This document shows, in pieces, positions 1 through 9,936 of a stretch of DNA of 64,000 nucleotides (position 1 is its first letter; every line of letters begins with the position of its first letter). A program made the position numbers and the translations under genes. The notes below the pieces were generated by a model that had not been told where the DNA came from, did no database searches, and saw only the letters and a program-made list of their open reading frames with translations. This stretch comes from Enterobacter sp. R4-368 (GTDB lineage Bacteria; Pseudomonadota; Gammaproteobacteria; Enterobacterales; Enterobacteriaceae), in contig NC_021500.1 in NCBI RefSeq assembly GCF_000410515.1, forward strand, positions 1,984,001-2,048,000, read 5' to 3'.

Positions 1-1338
1 GGATGTAGCGGCCTGCTGCTGGATATGAACGTCACGCACCATTCCTGCGCCAACGGTCACGTTACTCAGGCGATCGATAAAGATAATGCCGCCGGTCACC
101 GGGTTCTGCTGATATGCATCCAGCGTCAGCGGCTCGTCAAACGTCAGATCCACCAGCCCAATACCGTTAAGCGGCAGCGTATCCACCTGGCGCTGCGTCA
201 GGTTATTGATGTCCACCTGGTAGTGGATGCCATCCACACGGGCGCGCGTTTTTTTGCCTGCCACTTTGATGTCATAGCTCTGGCCTGGCTGCAACGGCTG
301 TTCCGCCATCCACACCACATCCAGCGATGCGCCCTGCACGGCAGGCAGCGTTTCCTGTGCATCCAGAATCAAGTCGCCACGGCTGATATCGATCTCATCT
401 TTTAGCACCAGCGTAATCGCTTCACCCGCTGCGGCTTCCTGTAAATCACCGTCAAACGTCACGATGCGGGCGATAGTCGATTCGACGCCAGATGGCAGCA
501 CTTTGATGCGCTGACCAACTTTCACCACGCCAGAGGCGAGCGTGCCGGAGAAACCACGGAAATCGAGGTTCGGGCGGTTAACGTACTGCACCGGGAAGCG
601 CATCGGTTGCGTATCCACCACGCGCTGGATTTCAACAGTTTCCAGCATTTCCAGCAGCGTCGGGCCGCTGTACCACGGCATTTTCCCGCTCTGGCTGGCA
701 ACGTTATCCCCTTCGAGCGCCGACAGCGGCACAAAGCGGATATCGAGGTTGCCCGGCAGTTGCCCGGCAAAAGTCAGGTAATCCTGACGAATGTTGTCGA
801 ACGTCTCTTCGCTGAAGTCTACCAGGTCCATTTTATTGACGGCCACGACCAGGTGTTTAATACCGAGCAGCGTGGAGATGAAGCTGTGGCGGCGGGTTTG
901 ATCCAGCACGCCTTTGCGCGCATCGATCAGCAAAATCGCCAGATCGCAGGTCGACGCGCCGGTCGCCATATTTCGGGTGTACTGCTCATGCCCTGGCGTA
1001 TCGGCGATGATAAATTTGCGTTTTTCGGTAGAGAAATAGCGATACGCCACATCAATGGTAATGCCCTGTTCGCGCTCCGCTTGCAGGCCATCAACCAGCA
1101 GCGCAAGGTCGAGCTTTTCGCCCTGGGTGCCGTGCCGTTTGCTGTCGTTGTGCAGCGTGGAGAGCTGATCTTCGTAGATCTGGCGGGTATCGTGCAGCAG
1201 GCGGCCAATCAGCGTACTTTTGCCGTCATCAACGCTGCCGCAGGTTAAAAAGCGCAGCAGGCTTTTGTGCTGCTGGGCATGCAGATACGCTTCGACGCCG
1301 CCTTCATTGGCAATCTGTTGTGCAATCGTGGTGTTCAT
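1..1338 (-). CDS. cysN: Sulfate adenylyltransferase subunit 1, CysN (3' end outside window)
   Basis: GTPase subunit of ATP sulfurylase. With CysD it makes adenosine 5'-phosphosulfate in the cytoplasm, and GTP hydrolysis drives the reaction. The window holds 446 codons, and the E. coli protein has 475, so only about 30 C-terminal residues are missing. Visible motifs are the P-loop GSVDDGKS (34-41), DTPGH (113-117) and NKMD (168-171), followed by two beta-barrel domains as in elongation factors. The ATG is preceded by AAGGAGCC, and the gene starts 9 bases after the cysD stop. cysC is expected just outside the window. Identification is certain by close match to E. coli CysN. Confidence 0.97.
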   Translation of the reverse strand, partial: MNTTIAQQIANEGGVEAYLHAQQHKSLLRFLTCGSVDDGKSTLIGRLLHDTRQIYEDQLSTLHNDSKRHGTQGEKLDLALLVDGLQAEREQGITIDVAYRYFSTEKRKFIIADTPGHEQYTRNMATGASTCDLAILLIDARKGVLDQTRRHSFISTLLGIKHLVVAVNKMDLVDFSEETFDNIRQDYLTFAGQLPGNLDIRFVPLSALEGDNVASQSGKMPWYSGPTLLEMLETVEIQRVVDTQPMRFPVQYVNRPNLDFRGFSGTLASGVVKVGQRIKVLPSGVESTIARIVTFDGDLQEAAAGEAITLVLKDEIDISRGDLILDAQETLPAVQGASLDVVWMAEQPLQPGQSYDIKVAGKKTRARVDGIHYQVDINNLTQRQVDTLPLNGIGLVDLTFDEPLTLDAYQQNPVTGGIIFIDRLSNVTVGAGMVRDVHIQQQAATS

Positions 1339-1347
1339 GGCGGCTCC

Positions 1348-2256
1348 TTAGAAGTATCCCTGACGTTTTTTCAGCTCCATGGAGCCGGCCTGGTCGCGGT
1401 CAATCACGCGCCCCTGACGTTCACTGGTCGTTGAAACCAGCATCTCTTCGATAATCTCCGGCAGCGTTTGCGCGTTTGATTCCACCGCGCCGGTCAGCGG
1501 CCAGCAGCCAAGCGTACGGAAACGCACCATCCGTTTTTCGATCACTTCACCCGGCTGCAGATCGATACGGTCATCGTCGATCATCATCAGCATGCCGTCG
1601 CGCTCAAGCACCGGGCGTTCCGCCGCCAGGTACAACGGAACGATGTCGATATTTTCCAGGAAGATATATTGCCAGATATCCAGCTCAGTCCAGTTAGAGA
1701 GCGGGAATACGCGAATACTTTCGCCTTTGTTGATCTGGCCGTTGTAGTTATGCCACAGCTCCGGGCGCTGGTTTTTCGGATCCCAGCGGTGGAAGCGATC
1801 GCGGAAGGAGTAAATGCGCTCTTTGGCGCGCGATTTCTCTTCGTCACGCCGCGCGCCGCCAAATGCCGCATCAAAACCGTACTTGTTCAGCGCCTGCTTC
1901 AACCCTTCGGTTTTCATGATATCGGTGTGTTTGGCGCTGCCGTGTACGAACGGGTTAATGCCCATCGCCACCCCTTCCGGGTTTTTATGCACCAGCAACT
2001 CACAGCCATAGGCCTTTGCGGTACGGTCACGGAATTCGTACATCTCACGGAATTTCCAGCCGGTATCCACGTGCAGCAGCGGGAACGGCAGCGTACCTGG
2101 GTAGAAGGCTTTGCGTGCCAGATGCAGCATCACGCTGGAATCTTTGCCGATGGAGTACATCATCACCGGGTTGGAAAATTCGGCGGCCACTTCGCGGATA
2201 ATATGGATGCTTTCCGCCTCCAGTTGTCGCAGGTGAGTGAGTCGTTTTTGATCCAT
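1348..2256 (-). CDS. cysD: Sulfate adenylyltransferase subunit 2, CysD
   Basis: Catalytic subunit of ATP sulfurylase and partner of CysN in assimilatory sulfate activation. It has 302 residues, the same as E. coli. The PP-loop pyrophosphatase motif SIGKDSS is at 35-41. An in-frame ATG two codons upstream (2262) would lie directly against the AAGGA ribosome site, whereas the ATG at 2256 has about six bases of spacing and matches the E. coli N-terminus MDQ, so 2256 is chosen. The gene lies 9 bases after the cysG stop, so it is one transcription unit with cysG and cysN. Confidence 0.97.
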   Translation of the reverse strand: MDQKRLTHLRQLEAESIHIIREVAAEFSNPVMMYSIGKDSSVMLHLARKAFYPGTLPFPLLHVDTGWKFREMYEFRDRTAKAYGCELLVHKNPEGVAMGINPFVHGSAKHTDIMKTEGLKQALNKYGFDAAFGGARRDEEKSRAKERIYSFRDRFHRWDPKNQRPELWHNYNGQINKGESIRVFPLSNWTELDIWQYIFLENIDIVPLYLAAERPVLERDGMLMMIDDDRIDLQPGEVIEKRMVRFRTLGCWPLTGAVESNAQTLPEIIEEMLVSTTSERQGRVIDRDQAGSMELKKRQGYF

Positions 2257-2265
2257 AACCATTCC

Positions 2266-3696
2266 TTAAGCCAGATTAATCACGGAAGCGCCGAACGCCT
2301 CCGTCGCTGTCGTATGCCGGAACCAGGCGAGTTCGCGATGCAGCCCGACCACCTCGCCCACTACCAGCAGGGCAGGCATCGGGGCGGCTTTCGCCAGTTC
2401 CTCAAGTTGTTCTAATGTGCCGGTAGCAACGTGTTGATCCGCGCGCGTACCGCGGGAAATCACCGCCACCGGCGTGGTTTTGTCCCGCCCGTGGGTAATC
2501 AGTTGTTCGCTGATTTCGGCTGCCTTCATCGTGCCCATATAAATCGCCAGCGTCTGGCGGCTCTGCGCCAGTTGCGACCAGTCAAACGGCGCGCTGTCGG
2601 CTTTATAATGGCCGGTAACAAAAGTAACGCTCTGGGCAAAATCCCGGTGTGTCAGCGGGATGCCGGCATAGGCTGTCGCACCCGATGCTGCCGTAACGCC
2701 CGGCACCACCTGGAAGGGAATGCCCGCTACAGCCGCCGCCTGCAGCTCTTCGCCGCCGCGTCCAAAGATAAACGGATCGCCACCTTTCAGGCGCACCACC
2801 GTTTTCCCCTCGCGCGCCGCGTCCACCAACATGCGGTTGGTATCATGCTGCGCCACCGCGTGCGAACCAGCGCGTTTGCCAACGCAGATTTTCTCTGCGT
2901 CCCGCCGCACCAGTTCCAGCACCGCATCACTCACGAGGTGGTCATAAAACACGACGTCTGCCTGCTGGATAACCTGCAAACCCCGCAACGTCAGCAATCC
3001 GGCATCGCCTGGCCCGGCACCGACCAGAATGATTTCACCGCCCCCGGAACCCGGTTGCGCTAACTCTGCTTCCAGCGCTTTTTCCGCTGCCGGTTCGTCG
3101 CCCGCCGCCATCAGGCTGGCAAAACGTCCGCGAAAAGCCGTTTCCCAAAAACGACGCCGCTCATCGGTAGTACGACGAAACGCCTTGATGCGCGTCCGCC
3201 AGCGCCCGGCAACTTCCGCCATGCGCCCGAGATTACCCGGCAGCAGCGCTTCAATTTTTTCACGCAGTAACCGCGCCAGCACCGGCGCGTTACCGCCAGA
3301 AGAGATGGCCACCAGTAACGGTGAACGATCCACAATCGACGGGAAAATAAAGGAGCACAGCGGTTGGTCATCGACAACATTCACCAGCCGATGACGCGCA
3401 TTGGCGGCGTCAAACACCCGGCGGTTCAGCGCCGAATCGTTGGTCGCGGCAATCACCAGGAAAACCGCGTCCAGCTGTGATTCGTCAAACTCGGTAGCCA
3501 GCCAGTGAAGAGATTGCGCATCGGCAAGTTGCTGCAACTGCGGTTCCAGCCGTTGCGCCACCACCTGCACGTGTGCGCCAGCGCGACGCAAAAAGGCAAT
3601 CTTGCGCGCGGCGATTTCGCCGCCGCCAATCACTAAAACGGGGCGGTCTTTTACAGCAGCAAATAACGGCAGGTAATCCACAACGCGGTAACTCAC
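2266..3696 (-). CDS. cysG: Siroheme synthase CysG (multifunctional), first gene of cysGDN
   Basis: Trifunctional enzyme converting uroporphyrinogen III to siroheme, the cofactor of sulfite and nitrite reductases. The N-terminal dehydrogenase/ferrochelatase half has the nucleotide-binding GGGEIAA at 24-30, NVVD ending in Asp109 (the catalytic Asp in family members) and AISSGG near 131-135. The C-terminal SAM uroporphyrinogen methyltransferase half starts near 221 with VGAGPGDAG. The 476 residues exceed the E. coli nirB-linked CysG (457 aa) and differ clearly from it, so this is probably a second, sulfur-dedicated copy. The start is GTG with a poor Shine-Dalgarno; a GTG five codons downstream is a possible alternative. 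Confidence 0.93.
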   Translation of the reverse strand: MSYRVVDYLPLFAAVKDRPVLVIGGGEIAARKIAFLRRAGAHVQVVAQRLEPQLQQLADAQSLHWLATEFDESQLDAVFLVIAATNDSALNRRVFDAANARHRLVNVVDDQPLCSFIFPSIVDRSPLLVAISSGGNAPVLARLLREKIEALLPGNLGRMAEVAGRWRTRIKAFRRTTDERRRFWETAFRGRFASLMAAGDEPAAEKALEAELAQPGSGGGEIILVGAGPGDAGLLTLRGLQVIQQADVVFYDHLVSDAVLELVRRDAEKICVGKRAGSHAVAQHDTNRMLVDAAREGKTVVRLKGGDPFIFGRGGEELQAAAVAGIPFQVVPGVTAASGATAYAGIPLTHRDFAQSVTFVTGHYKADSAPFDWSQLAQSRQTLAIYMGTMKAAEISEQLITHGRDKTTPVAVISRGTRADQHVATGTLEQLEELAKAAPMPALLVVGEVVGLHRELAWFRHTTATEAFGASVINLA

Positions 3697-3716
3697 TCAA
3701 GGCCAGCAATAGAGGG

Positions 3717-3745
3717 ACTATAGGGGGCGGTTTAGAACGAATGAA
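3717..3745 (-). promoter_or_regulatory. Candidate cysGDN promoter
   Basis: On the minus strand TTCATT (3740-3745), 17 bases, then TATAGT (3717-3722). Transcription would start about 13 bases before the cysG GTG, which is short. Just upstream are AT-rich DNA and the small dyads GGAAT-N5-GTTCC (3756-3770) and TTCC-N5-GGAA (3767-3779). These could be part of a CysB activator site, but CysB sites are too degenerate to assign by eye. Confidence 0.3.
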
Positions 3746-3917
3746 ATTACGAATTGGAATGAGTAGTTCCGCAAAGGAATAACGCTTGTGCAAAGCAAAT
3801 ATCAAAAAGTGCTTAACATCAACATTTTCGGAAGGTTAAGAAGAAATGAAATTGTGTAAAGCGGGTCACAGTTTCATACTAAGCGCGGTAAAAATTCTGC
3901 TGCTTAAAGGACTCACT

Positions 3918-4952
3918 ATGTTTTCCGCATTGCGCCTCCGTACCGCTGCCCTGGCGCTCGGCGTATGCTTTATCCTCCCGGTTTCTGCCCGGACCTCTCA
4001 ACCCGGCGACTTTGCAACTGAGCAGGCTCGTCACATTGCCACCCTGTTCCCGGGACGAATGACCGGCACCCCCGCTGAAATGCTCTCTGCGGATTACGTT
4101 CAGCAACAATTTGAACAAATGGGCTACCAGAGCGATATCCGTAAATTCAAAACCCGTTACCGCTATACGGCGAAAGATAACCAGCAGAACTGGCAAAACG
4201 TTACCGGCAGCACGGTGATTGCCGCGCATGAAGGCAAACTGCCGCAGCAGATCATTATTATGGCGCACCTCGATACCTACGCACCGCGCAGCGATGCGGA
4301 TGTCGACAATAACCTCGGCGGTTTAACGCTGCAGGGTATAGATGATAACGCGGCGGCTGTAGGCGTGATGCTGGAACTGGCGCAAGCGCTGAAGCAGACG
4401 CCAACGCAATACGGTATTCGTTTTGTCGCCACCAGCGGCGAAGAGGAAGGCCAGCTTGGCGCAGAGAGTTATCTTGCGCGAATGAGCGAAAAAGAGCGCA
4501 AAAATACGCTGCTGGTGATCAACATGAATAACCTGATCGTCGGCGACAAGCTCTACTTTAGCAGCGGGAAAAACACCCCGGCTTCAGTGCGCAAACTGAC
4601 GCGGGATCGGGCACTGGCCATTGCCCGTTCGCACGGCATTCAGGCGCTGAGCGCCCCGGTCACAGCCACCAAAAGCAACCACAGCGCTAATGATGCGCAG
4701 GTGTTTGATCAGGCCTCTATTCCGGTGCTGTCGGTGGAAGCGACAAACTGGTCTCTGGGTCTGAAAGACGGTAACCAACAGCGCGCCAAATCCAAAACCT
4801 TCCCGGAAGGCGTAAGCCACCATAATGCCCGGCTGGATAACCAGCAGTATATCGATCAGGCATTGCCGGGACGCATTGAGCGCCGCAGCCGCGACGTGGT
4901 GCGCATCATGCTGCCGCTGGTGAGCGAACTGGCGAAAACCACCAAAAATTAA
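3918..4952 (+). CDS. iap: Alkaline phosphatase isozyme-conversion aminopeptidase Iap
   Basis: Secreted M28-family zinc aminopeptidase, which in E. coli trims the N-terminal arginine of periplasmic alkaline phosphatase. It has 344 residues with a signal peptide (hydrophobic core about 9-22, cleavage after VSA). Metal-site motifs are HLD at 117-119, DDN at 142-144 and SGEEEG at 173-178. An upstream in-frame ATG at 3846 would add 24 residues before the signal peptide; the ATG at 3918 matches E. coli and follows TAAAGGA. The E. coli Cys-Cys-Asn-Asp stretch is Ser-Ala-Asn-Asp here. Its neighbour is rlmM, not a CRISPR array as in E. coli. Confidence 0.93.
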   Translation: MFSALRLRTAALALGVCFILPVSARTSQPGDFATEQARHIATLFPGRMTGTPAEMLSADYVQQQFEQMGYQSDIRKFKTRYRYTAKDNQQNWQNVTGSTVIAAHEGKLPQQIIIMAHLDTYAPRSDADVDNNLGGLTLQGIDDNAAAVGVMLELAQALKQTPTQYGIRFVATSGEEEGQLGAESYLARMSEKERKNTLLVINMNNLIVGDKLYFSSGKNTPASVRKLTRDRALAIARSHGIQALSAPVTATKSNHSANDAQVFDQASIPVLSVEATNWSLGLKDGNQQRAKSKTFPEGVSHHNARLDNQQYIDQALPGRIERRSRDVVRIMLPLVSELAKTTKN

Positions 4953-4975
4953 CGCCAGCATCGCTGGCGTTATCT
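4951..4975 (+). terminator. Hairpin terminator after iap
   Basis: Perfect 9-bp stem AACGCCAGC / GCTGGCGTT with a 3-base loop, starting inside the iap stop codon. It is followed by only a short, interrupted T stretch (TATCTT), so termination may be partial. Confidence 0.6.
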
Positions 4976-5066
4976 TGCAACTCCCCCGAACCCGACCGGT
5001 GTGCAAAAACCGAAACGAAAAGATTTTTGCGCACGTCCGGGTTCAGCAGAAGTGATCAACCGGCGG

Positions 5067-6167
5067 CTAGCGTTCGTCGCGTCGCCCGCCTACCGCAGCC
5101 CACATTCTGCGCACATGTACCGTCACTTCTTCACGGTCATGATAGAGCTGCCGCGCCTGAATCTGCGCGGCAACGTTATGCTCATCCAGTTGCGCCTGAA
5201 TATACGCCAGGTTGTTTGACACCTCTTCGTAACGCTTTTTCATCGGCAGCTTGAGGTTGAAAATGGTTTCCCGGCACCAGCCATTAGTCAGCCACTGCGC
5301 CATCAGCGCGGCGACTTTCGCCGGCTTCTCCACCATGTCGCACACCATCCACGAGATGTTGTTGCGGTTCGGTCGATAGCGGAAACCATCTTCACGCAGC
5401 CAGGTCACCTGGCCGGTATCCATCAGGCTTTGCGCCATCGGGCCGTTATCCACGGACGCTACCCACATGTTGCGTTTCACCAGCTGATAGGTCCAACCGC
5501 CAGGGCATGCACCGAGATCCACCGCGTACATTCCATTTGCCAGGCGCTCGTCCCACTCATCTGCCGGAATAAAGACGTGAAACGCCTCTTCCAGTTTCAA
5601 CGTTGAACGGCTTGGCGCATCGGACGGAAACTTCAGGCGCGGGATGCCCATATAGAACGGCGAGTTGTTAAAGGAGTACGAATAACCGGTGTAGCAACAA
5701 CCCGGCGCAATAAAGAACACGTGAACGACCGGGCGCTTCGCTGAATCACTACGCGCCAAGATACCCGCTTCACGCAGCGCGCTGCGCAGCGGAACGGTAA
5801 ACTTGCGGCAGAACTTCATCAGCTCTTTGCTTTCGTTGGTATCGGCCACTTCCACACGCAAATCGCCGCCTTTATCCACGACGCCCTGCAGCATGCCGAC
5901 GATCGGCGTAATGCGATCTTCCTGCGGTAAGTCGCGCAGCAGCTCGCCGACGACAAACATCTGGCGGGCAAAAATCAGCGAACTGAACGGCAGCTCGCGC
6001 GCCAGTTTGTCAGCGTCGTCTTGCTGGTAGCATTCAAACACAACGTAACCCGCGTTCTCTTTCACACGCGCGAAACCGAACACCTCAAAGCGACCGGCTT
6101 TATCGGTAATTTCTGCTGCGCACTCTTTCTCAAAACCCGGGCGGCACAGCAATACCACTTTATTCAT
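5067..6167 (-). CDS. rlmM: 23S rRNA 2'-O-ribose C2498 methyltransferase RlmM
   Basis: SAM-dependent methyltransferase that modifies C2498 of 23S rRNA. It has 366 residues, the same as E. coli. An N-terminal THUMP-like region precedes a Rossmann domain with the SAM motif [10 protein letters not shown] at 216-225. The ATG at 6167 overlaps the last eight bases of ygdD, implying translational coupling. A TTG two codons upstream is in frame but has no counterpart in E. coli. The C-terminus GGRRDER is conserved. Confidence 0.97.
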   Translation of the reverse strand: MNKVVLLCRPGFEKECAAEITDKAGRFEVFGFARVKENAGYVVFECYQQDDADKLARELPFSSLIFARQMFVVGELLRDLPQEDRITPIVGMLQGVVDKGGDLRVEVADTNESKELMKFCRKFTVPLRSALREAGILARSDSAKRPVVHVFFIAPGCCYTGYSYSFNNSPFYMGIPRLKFPSDAPSRSTLKLEEAFHVFIPADEWDERLANGMYAVDLGACPGGWTYQLVKRNMWVASVDNGPMAQSLMDTGQVTWLREDGFRYRPNRNNISWMVCDMVEKPAKVAALMAQWLTNGWCRETIFNLKLPMKKRYEEVSNNLAYIQAQLDEHNVAAQIQARQLYHDREEVTVHVRRMWAAVGGRRDER

Positions 6168-6555
6168 GAACAACGCCCCTACGTTTCAGACGAATTGCGC
6201 CAACTAACATTAATGCCCAGCCGATGAGAAAACAGACGCCACCGACCGGCGTAACAAACGCCCACAGGCGTAAATGTGAGAGCGCCAGGCAATAAAGGCT
6301 GCCGCTAAACAACACGGTGCCGAACGCCAAAAAAACGCTGCTCCAGTAAAACCAGATGCTGATGCGGCGCTGCATCGCCACCGCAAGCCCAAGCACCGCG
6401 AGCGTGTGGAACGCCTGATATTCGAGCCCGGTCTGGATCCAACTCATCTCCACCACGCCCAAAGATTTACGTAACACGTGCGCGCCGAAAGCCCCCAGCG
6501 CGACAAACACAAAACCGCTTACCGCGGCAAAAATCAGCATAAAACGGCTGGTCAT
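6160..6555 (-). CDS. ygdD: DUF423 inner-membrane protein YgdD
   Basis: Small membrane protein of 131 residues with four predicted hydrophobic helices (about 5-28, 46-62, 68-90 and 98-120) and a basic C-terminal tail. It belongs to the DUF423/UPF0382 family, whose molecular function is unknown. It sits between gcvA and rlmM on the same strand as in E. coli, 40 bases after the gcvA stop, and overlaps rlmM by eight bases. Confidence 0.93.
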   Translation of the reverse strand: MTSRFMLIFAAVSGFVFVALGAFGAHVLRKSLGVVEMSWIQTGLEYQAFHTLAVLGLAVAMQRRISIWFYWSSVFLAFGTVLFSGSLYCLALSHLRLWAFVTPVGGVCFLIGWALMLVGAIRLKRRGVVHE

Positions 6556-6595
6556 GTGAGTACCCTAAAAGTCATACGCGCCATACGCGCGCGAA

Positions 6596-7510
6596 TTATT
6601 GTTCGTAACGGAAACGGAACTTTTCCTGTTCGCTGGCCGCTTTTGCCAGGATCCACTGACGAAAGGCGGCTATTTTACCCAGTTCTGCCTGGCTGTCATG
6701 ACAAACCAGATAAAACGCGTTCTTACTGACCAGAACATCATTAAACGGGCAGACCAGACGACCTGCCTCAATTTCGGACTGTGCCATTACATTGTTGGCC
6801 AGTGCGATCCCCTGTCCGTGGATAGCGGCCTGCAGCACCATAGAGCTGTGGCTGAAAATAGGTCCCTGCTGAACATTAAGATTAAGACCTAACTGGCGCG
6901 TATAAGTTTGCCAGTCGCGCCGGGAAGCGTCATGCAGCAAGGTGTGATGCGCCAGATCTTCAGGCTTTTTCAATGCTTTATCGCCAGTGAGTAATAATGG
7001 CGAGCAGACGGGTAGCAAGTATTCTGCGTACAATTTTTCAACACGCAGCCCTGGCCAGTTGCCGCGACCGTAAAAAATCGCCACGTCGACATCGTCCGCC
7101 AGTTTGTCCTCTTCGCGGTCAACCGCCTGGATGCGCACGTCGATTCCCGGATAAGCTGAGTTAAAGCTAGAGAGCCTCGGCACCAACCATTGAATGGCAA
7201 AACTGGGCAATAAACTAACAGTGAGCGCGCCTTTTGCACTGCGTGCTTGTAGTTTTCGCGTGGCCTCATTGAGCTGGGAAAATATCTCTTTGATATCCTG
7301 AAAATAACTCTGGCCTTCCTCGGTAAGCAGCAGCGAACGGTTGCGTCGACGGAACAGTTTCAGGCCAAGAAAATCCTCGAGAGACTTGATTTGATGGCTT
7401 ACTGCGGCCTGCGTCACAAAAAGCTCATCGGCGGCGCGCGTAAAACTCAGATGGCGGGCAGCGGCATCAAAAACACGTAATGCATTCAGTGGTGGTAATC
7501 GCTTGGACAT
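6596..7510 (-). CDS. gcvA: Glycine cleavage LysR-type regulator GcvA
   Basis: DNA-binding regulator of the glycine cleavage operon gcvTHP and activator of the divergent small RNA gene gcvB. It has 304 residues. The winged helix-turn-helix lies at about 20-45 (FTRAADELFVTQAAVSHQIK) and the effector domain follows. The ATG at 7510 gives the E. coli start MSKRLPP; a longer in-frame start nine codons upstream has no support. The 128-base gap to gcvB must hold the shared control region. Confidence 0.96.
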   Translation of the reverse strand: MSKRLPPLNALRVFDAAARHLSFTRAADELFVTQAAVSHQIKSLEDFLGLKLFRRRNRSLLLTEEGQSYFQDIKEIFSQLNEATRKLQARSAKGALTVSLLPSFAIQWLVPRLSSFNSAYPGIDVRIQAVDREEDKLADDVDVAIFYGRGNWPGLRVEKLYAEYLLPVCSPLLLTGDKALKKPEDLAHHTLLHDASRRDWQTYTRQLGLNLNVQQGPIFSHSSMVLQAAIHGQGIALANNVMAQSEIEAGRLVCPFNDVLVSKNAFYLVCHDSQAELGKIAAFRQWILAKAASEQEKFRFRYEQ

Positions 7511-7638
7511 GGTTATCAGGCTTAGATGTAAAGGCAATTTAACAAACAGGAAACAGTGTTTAACCTATTAGTTTTTTTTATCTGAGCCATTATAAATTGT
7601 CCGTTGAGCTTCTACCAGCAAATACCTATAGTGGCGGC

Positions 7639-7847
7639 ACTTCCTGAGCCGGAACGAGAAGCTTTTTTTGGAATGTGTGTTCTGAAGGGCTTTTGGCTTA
7701 CGGTTGTGATGTTGTGTTGTTGTGTTTGCAATTTGGTCTGCTATTCAGACCCCGGTAGCGACGCTACCCCTTTTTCACTTCCTGTACATTTACCCTGTCT
7801 GTCCATAGTGATTAATGTAGCACCGCAAGATTGCGGTGCTTTTTTTT
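7639..7847 (+). ncRNA. gcvB: GcvB small regulatory RNA
   Basis: Hfq-dependent RNA that represses many amino-acid and peptide transport mRNAs. About 209 nt, transcribed divergently from gcvA as in E. coli. The 5' end ACTTCCTGAGCCGGAACGA, the G/U-rich seed R1 (about 7703-7732, repeated GTTGT units), the CACTTCCTGTACATTTACCC element and the end of the RNA are almost unchanged from E. coli. The RNA ends in the hairpin GCACCGC / GCGGTGC plus eight T. Differences are confined to loops and to the stem near 7755-7770. Confidence 0.97.
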
Positions 7848-7861
7848 ACCTGAAATCAGGG

Positions 7862-8089
7862 TTATTTATCCAGCGCGACCATCTCTTTAACGTCGGTACG
7901 GTTGATCTGTTGCTCATTACCGTTGGCGTCTTTATAAGAGATCATGCCGGTCTGATCGTCGGTTTTCGGTTTACCTTCCGAAATAATCGTACGACCATCG
8001 TTGGTGTGTAATGCATAGTTCGGGCTGGAACAAGCGCTCAGGGCAAAAGCAAAAGCACATGCAGAAATAATTGCGGCAGCCTTTTTCAT
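7862..8089 (-). CDS. ygdI: Small outer-membrane-type lipoprotein YgdI (DUF903)
   Basis: Lipoprotein of 75 residues with a signal peptide and lipobox LSAC (Cys20), followed by Ser-Ser, which favours sorting to the outer membrane. The mature part is a small SH3-like DUF903 domain (YALHTNDGRTI through INRTDVKEM). Function unknown. It is a paralogue of YgdR at 35876: both carry T/K-DGR-I-x-(S/T)-(E/D)-GKP and QINR-x-DV. It is followed by the gcvB terminator in convergent orientation. Confidence 0.92.
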   Translation of the reverse strand: MKKAAAIISACAFAFALSACSSPNYALHTNDGRTIISEGKPKTDDQTGMISYKDANGNEQQINRTDVKEMVALDK

Positions 8090-8281
8090 CTTCTTCTCCT
8101 TCTGGCAATTAATGCTGTGAAATACTCTTCACGGAAGAGTCTCGAACGATTAACTAACACTATTCAGCATAACCTGCTTACCGGACTCTGCCAGGACAAA
8201 CAGACAATTCCGATGGTTATCAACTGCCTTGCTACGACCGAAAAATTGCGCGACGATCTGAGTAATAAGATGAGGAATCGC

Positions 8282-9490
8282 ATGAACGCATTTAACCCAG
8301 CGCACTTTCGCGCGCAGTTTCCGGCGCTTGCCGATGCGGGCGTCTATCTCGACAGCGCCGCTACCGCCCTGAAGCCGCAAGCCGTGATTGACGCCACGCA
8401 ACAGTTCTACAGCCTGAGCGCTGGCAACGTGCATCGCAGCCAGTTCGCGCAGGCGCAACAGCTTACCGCCCGTTATGAAGCGGCGCGCGAACAGGTTGCC
8501 GCCCTCCTTAACGCGCCCTCCGGGAAAAATATCGTCTGGACGCGCGGCACCACAGAAGCCATCAATATGGTCGCGCAATGCTACGCCCGCCCGCGTCTGC
8601 AAGCCGGGGATGAAATCCTCGTCAGTGAAGCGGAACACCACGCGAACCTGGTGCCGTGGCTGATGGTCGCGCAGCAGACCGGCGCAAAAGTGGTGAAATT
8701 ACCGCTGGGCGCCGACCATTTACCGGATATCGCGCAGTTACCACAACTAATTACTCCACGTAGCCGGATTCTGGCGCTCGGACAGATGTCCAACGTCACC
8801 GGTGGCTGCCCGGATCTGGAACGCGCCATTACCCTGGCGCATGCGGCAGGCATGATCGTGGTGGTTGACGGCGCACAAGGCGTGGTGCATTTCCCGGCGA
8901 ACGTTCAGCGTCTGGATATCGATTTTTACGCCTTCTCTGGCCACAAGCTGTATGGACCAAATGGCATCGGTGCGCTGTACGGCAAAGCGGAACTGCTCAA
9001 TGAAATGACACCGTGGCTCGGCGGCGGCAAGATGATTACCGAAGTGACGTTTGATGGCTTCACCACGCAACCGGTGCCGTACAAGCTGGAAGCCGGGACG
9101 CCTAACGTCGCAGGGGTGATTGGTTTAAGCGCCGCGCTTGAGTGGCTGGACACGATGGATATCGTTCAGGCGGAGAGCTACAGCCGTGGGTTAGCCACGC
9201 TTGCGGAGGAACAACTGGCGCAGCGTCCGGGTTTCCGCTCTTTCCGCTGCCAGGATTCCAGCCTGTTGGCTTTCGATTTCGACGGCATTCACCACAGCGA
9301 TATGGTGACGCTCCTTGCCGGTTACGGTATCGCGCTGCGCGCCGGGCAACACTGCGCGCAACCATTGCTGGCGGCGCTGGGGGTCAGTGGTACGCTGCGC
9401 GCTTCATTTGCCCCATACAATACGCAACACGATGTTGATGCGCTGATAGTCGCTGTTGATCGCGCGCTCGACATTCTGGGGGATGCATGA
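8282..9490 (+). CDS. csdA: Cysteine sulfinate desulfinase / cysteine desulfurase CsdA
   Basis: PLP-dependent class V aminotransferase-fold enzyme that takes sulfur from cysteine as a persulfide and passes it to CsdE. It has 402 residues. The PLP lysine is K222 in SGHKLYG, and the active cysteine is C358 in GQHCAQP. The open frame continues 55 codons upstream, but the ATG at 8282 follows GAGGAA at good spacing and matches E. coli (MNVFNPAQF). It overlaps csdE by ATGA. Confidence 0.96.
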   Translation: MNAFNPAHFRAQFPALADAGVYLDSAATALKPQAVIDATQQFYSLSAGNVHRSQFAQAQQLTARYEAAREQVAALLNAPSGKNIVWTRGTTEAINMVAQCYARPRLQAGDEILVSEAEHHANLVPWLMVAQQTGAKVVKLPLGADHLPDIAQLPQLITPRSRILALGQMSNVTGGCPDLERAITLAHAAGMIVVVDGAQGVVHFPANVQRLDIDFYAFSGHKLYGPNGIGALYGKAELLNEMTPWLGGGKMITEVTFDGFTTQPVPYKLEAGTPNVAGVIGLSAALEWLDTMDIVQAESYSRGLATLAEEQLAQRPGFRSFRCQDSSLLAFDFDGIHHSDMVTLLAGYGIALRAGQHCAQPLLAALGVSGTLRASFAPYNTQHDVDALIVAVDRALDILGDA

Positions 9491-9936
9491 CCAGCCCTGC
9501 TTTTGCCGGACATCCGTTCGGCACGGTGATAACCGAAGAGACGCTGCGCCAGACATTTGGCGCACTTAATCAGTGGGAAGAGAAGTACCGCCAGTTGATC
9601 CTGCTCGGCAAACAACTGCCTGCGGCGACGGACGAATTAAAAGCGCAGGCGCGGGAAATTCCCGGCTGTGAAAATCGTGTCTGGCTGGGTTCCACGCTCG
9701 GCGTGGACGGAAAAATGCACTTTTTTGGCGACAGTGAAGGCCGCATCGTACGCGGGTTGCTGGCAGTCCTGCTTACCGCCGTAGAAGGCAAAACCCCGCA
9801 AACGCTGGTGGAAAACGATCCGCTGGCGCTGTTTGATGAGCTGGGCTTACGCGCCCAGCTTAGCGCGTCACGTAGCCAGGGGCTGGCGGCGCTGGCCGCC
9901 GCCGTGCAGGAAGCAGCCCGTCAGGCGCTGGCCTGA
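9487..9936 (+). CDS. csdE: Sulfur acceptor protein CsdE
   Basis: SufE-like protein of 149 residues that accepts persulfide sulfur from CsdA on C61 (GCENRVW) and relays it, with TcdA, into the CSD system. It starts within the csdA stop (ATGA overlap), so the two are translationally coupled. The 3' end overlaps the end of convergent tcdA by 16 bases. Confidence 0.95.
   Translation: MTSPAFAGHPFGTVITEETLRQTFGALNQWEEKYRQLILLGKQLPAATDELKAQAREIPGCENRVWLGSTLGVDGKMHFFGDSEGRIVRGLLAVLLTAVEGKTPQTLVENDPLALFDELGLRAQLSASRSQGLAALAAAVQEAARQALA

Noticed and set aside
607..1248. Plus-strand open frame opposite cysN
   Set aside because: Shadow of a conserved GTPase gene; composition unlike a real protein.
3846..3917. 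24-residue N-terminal extension of Iap
   Set aside because: It would precede a complete signal peptide, and the ATG at 3918 has the better ribosome site and matches E. coli.
4953..5066. Possible CRISPR remnant next to iap, expected from the E. coli map
   Set aside because: The gap is 114 bases and shows only a terminator hairpin, with no direct repeats.
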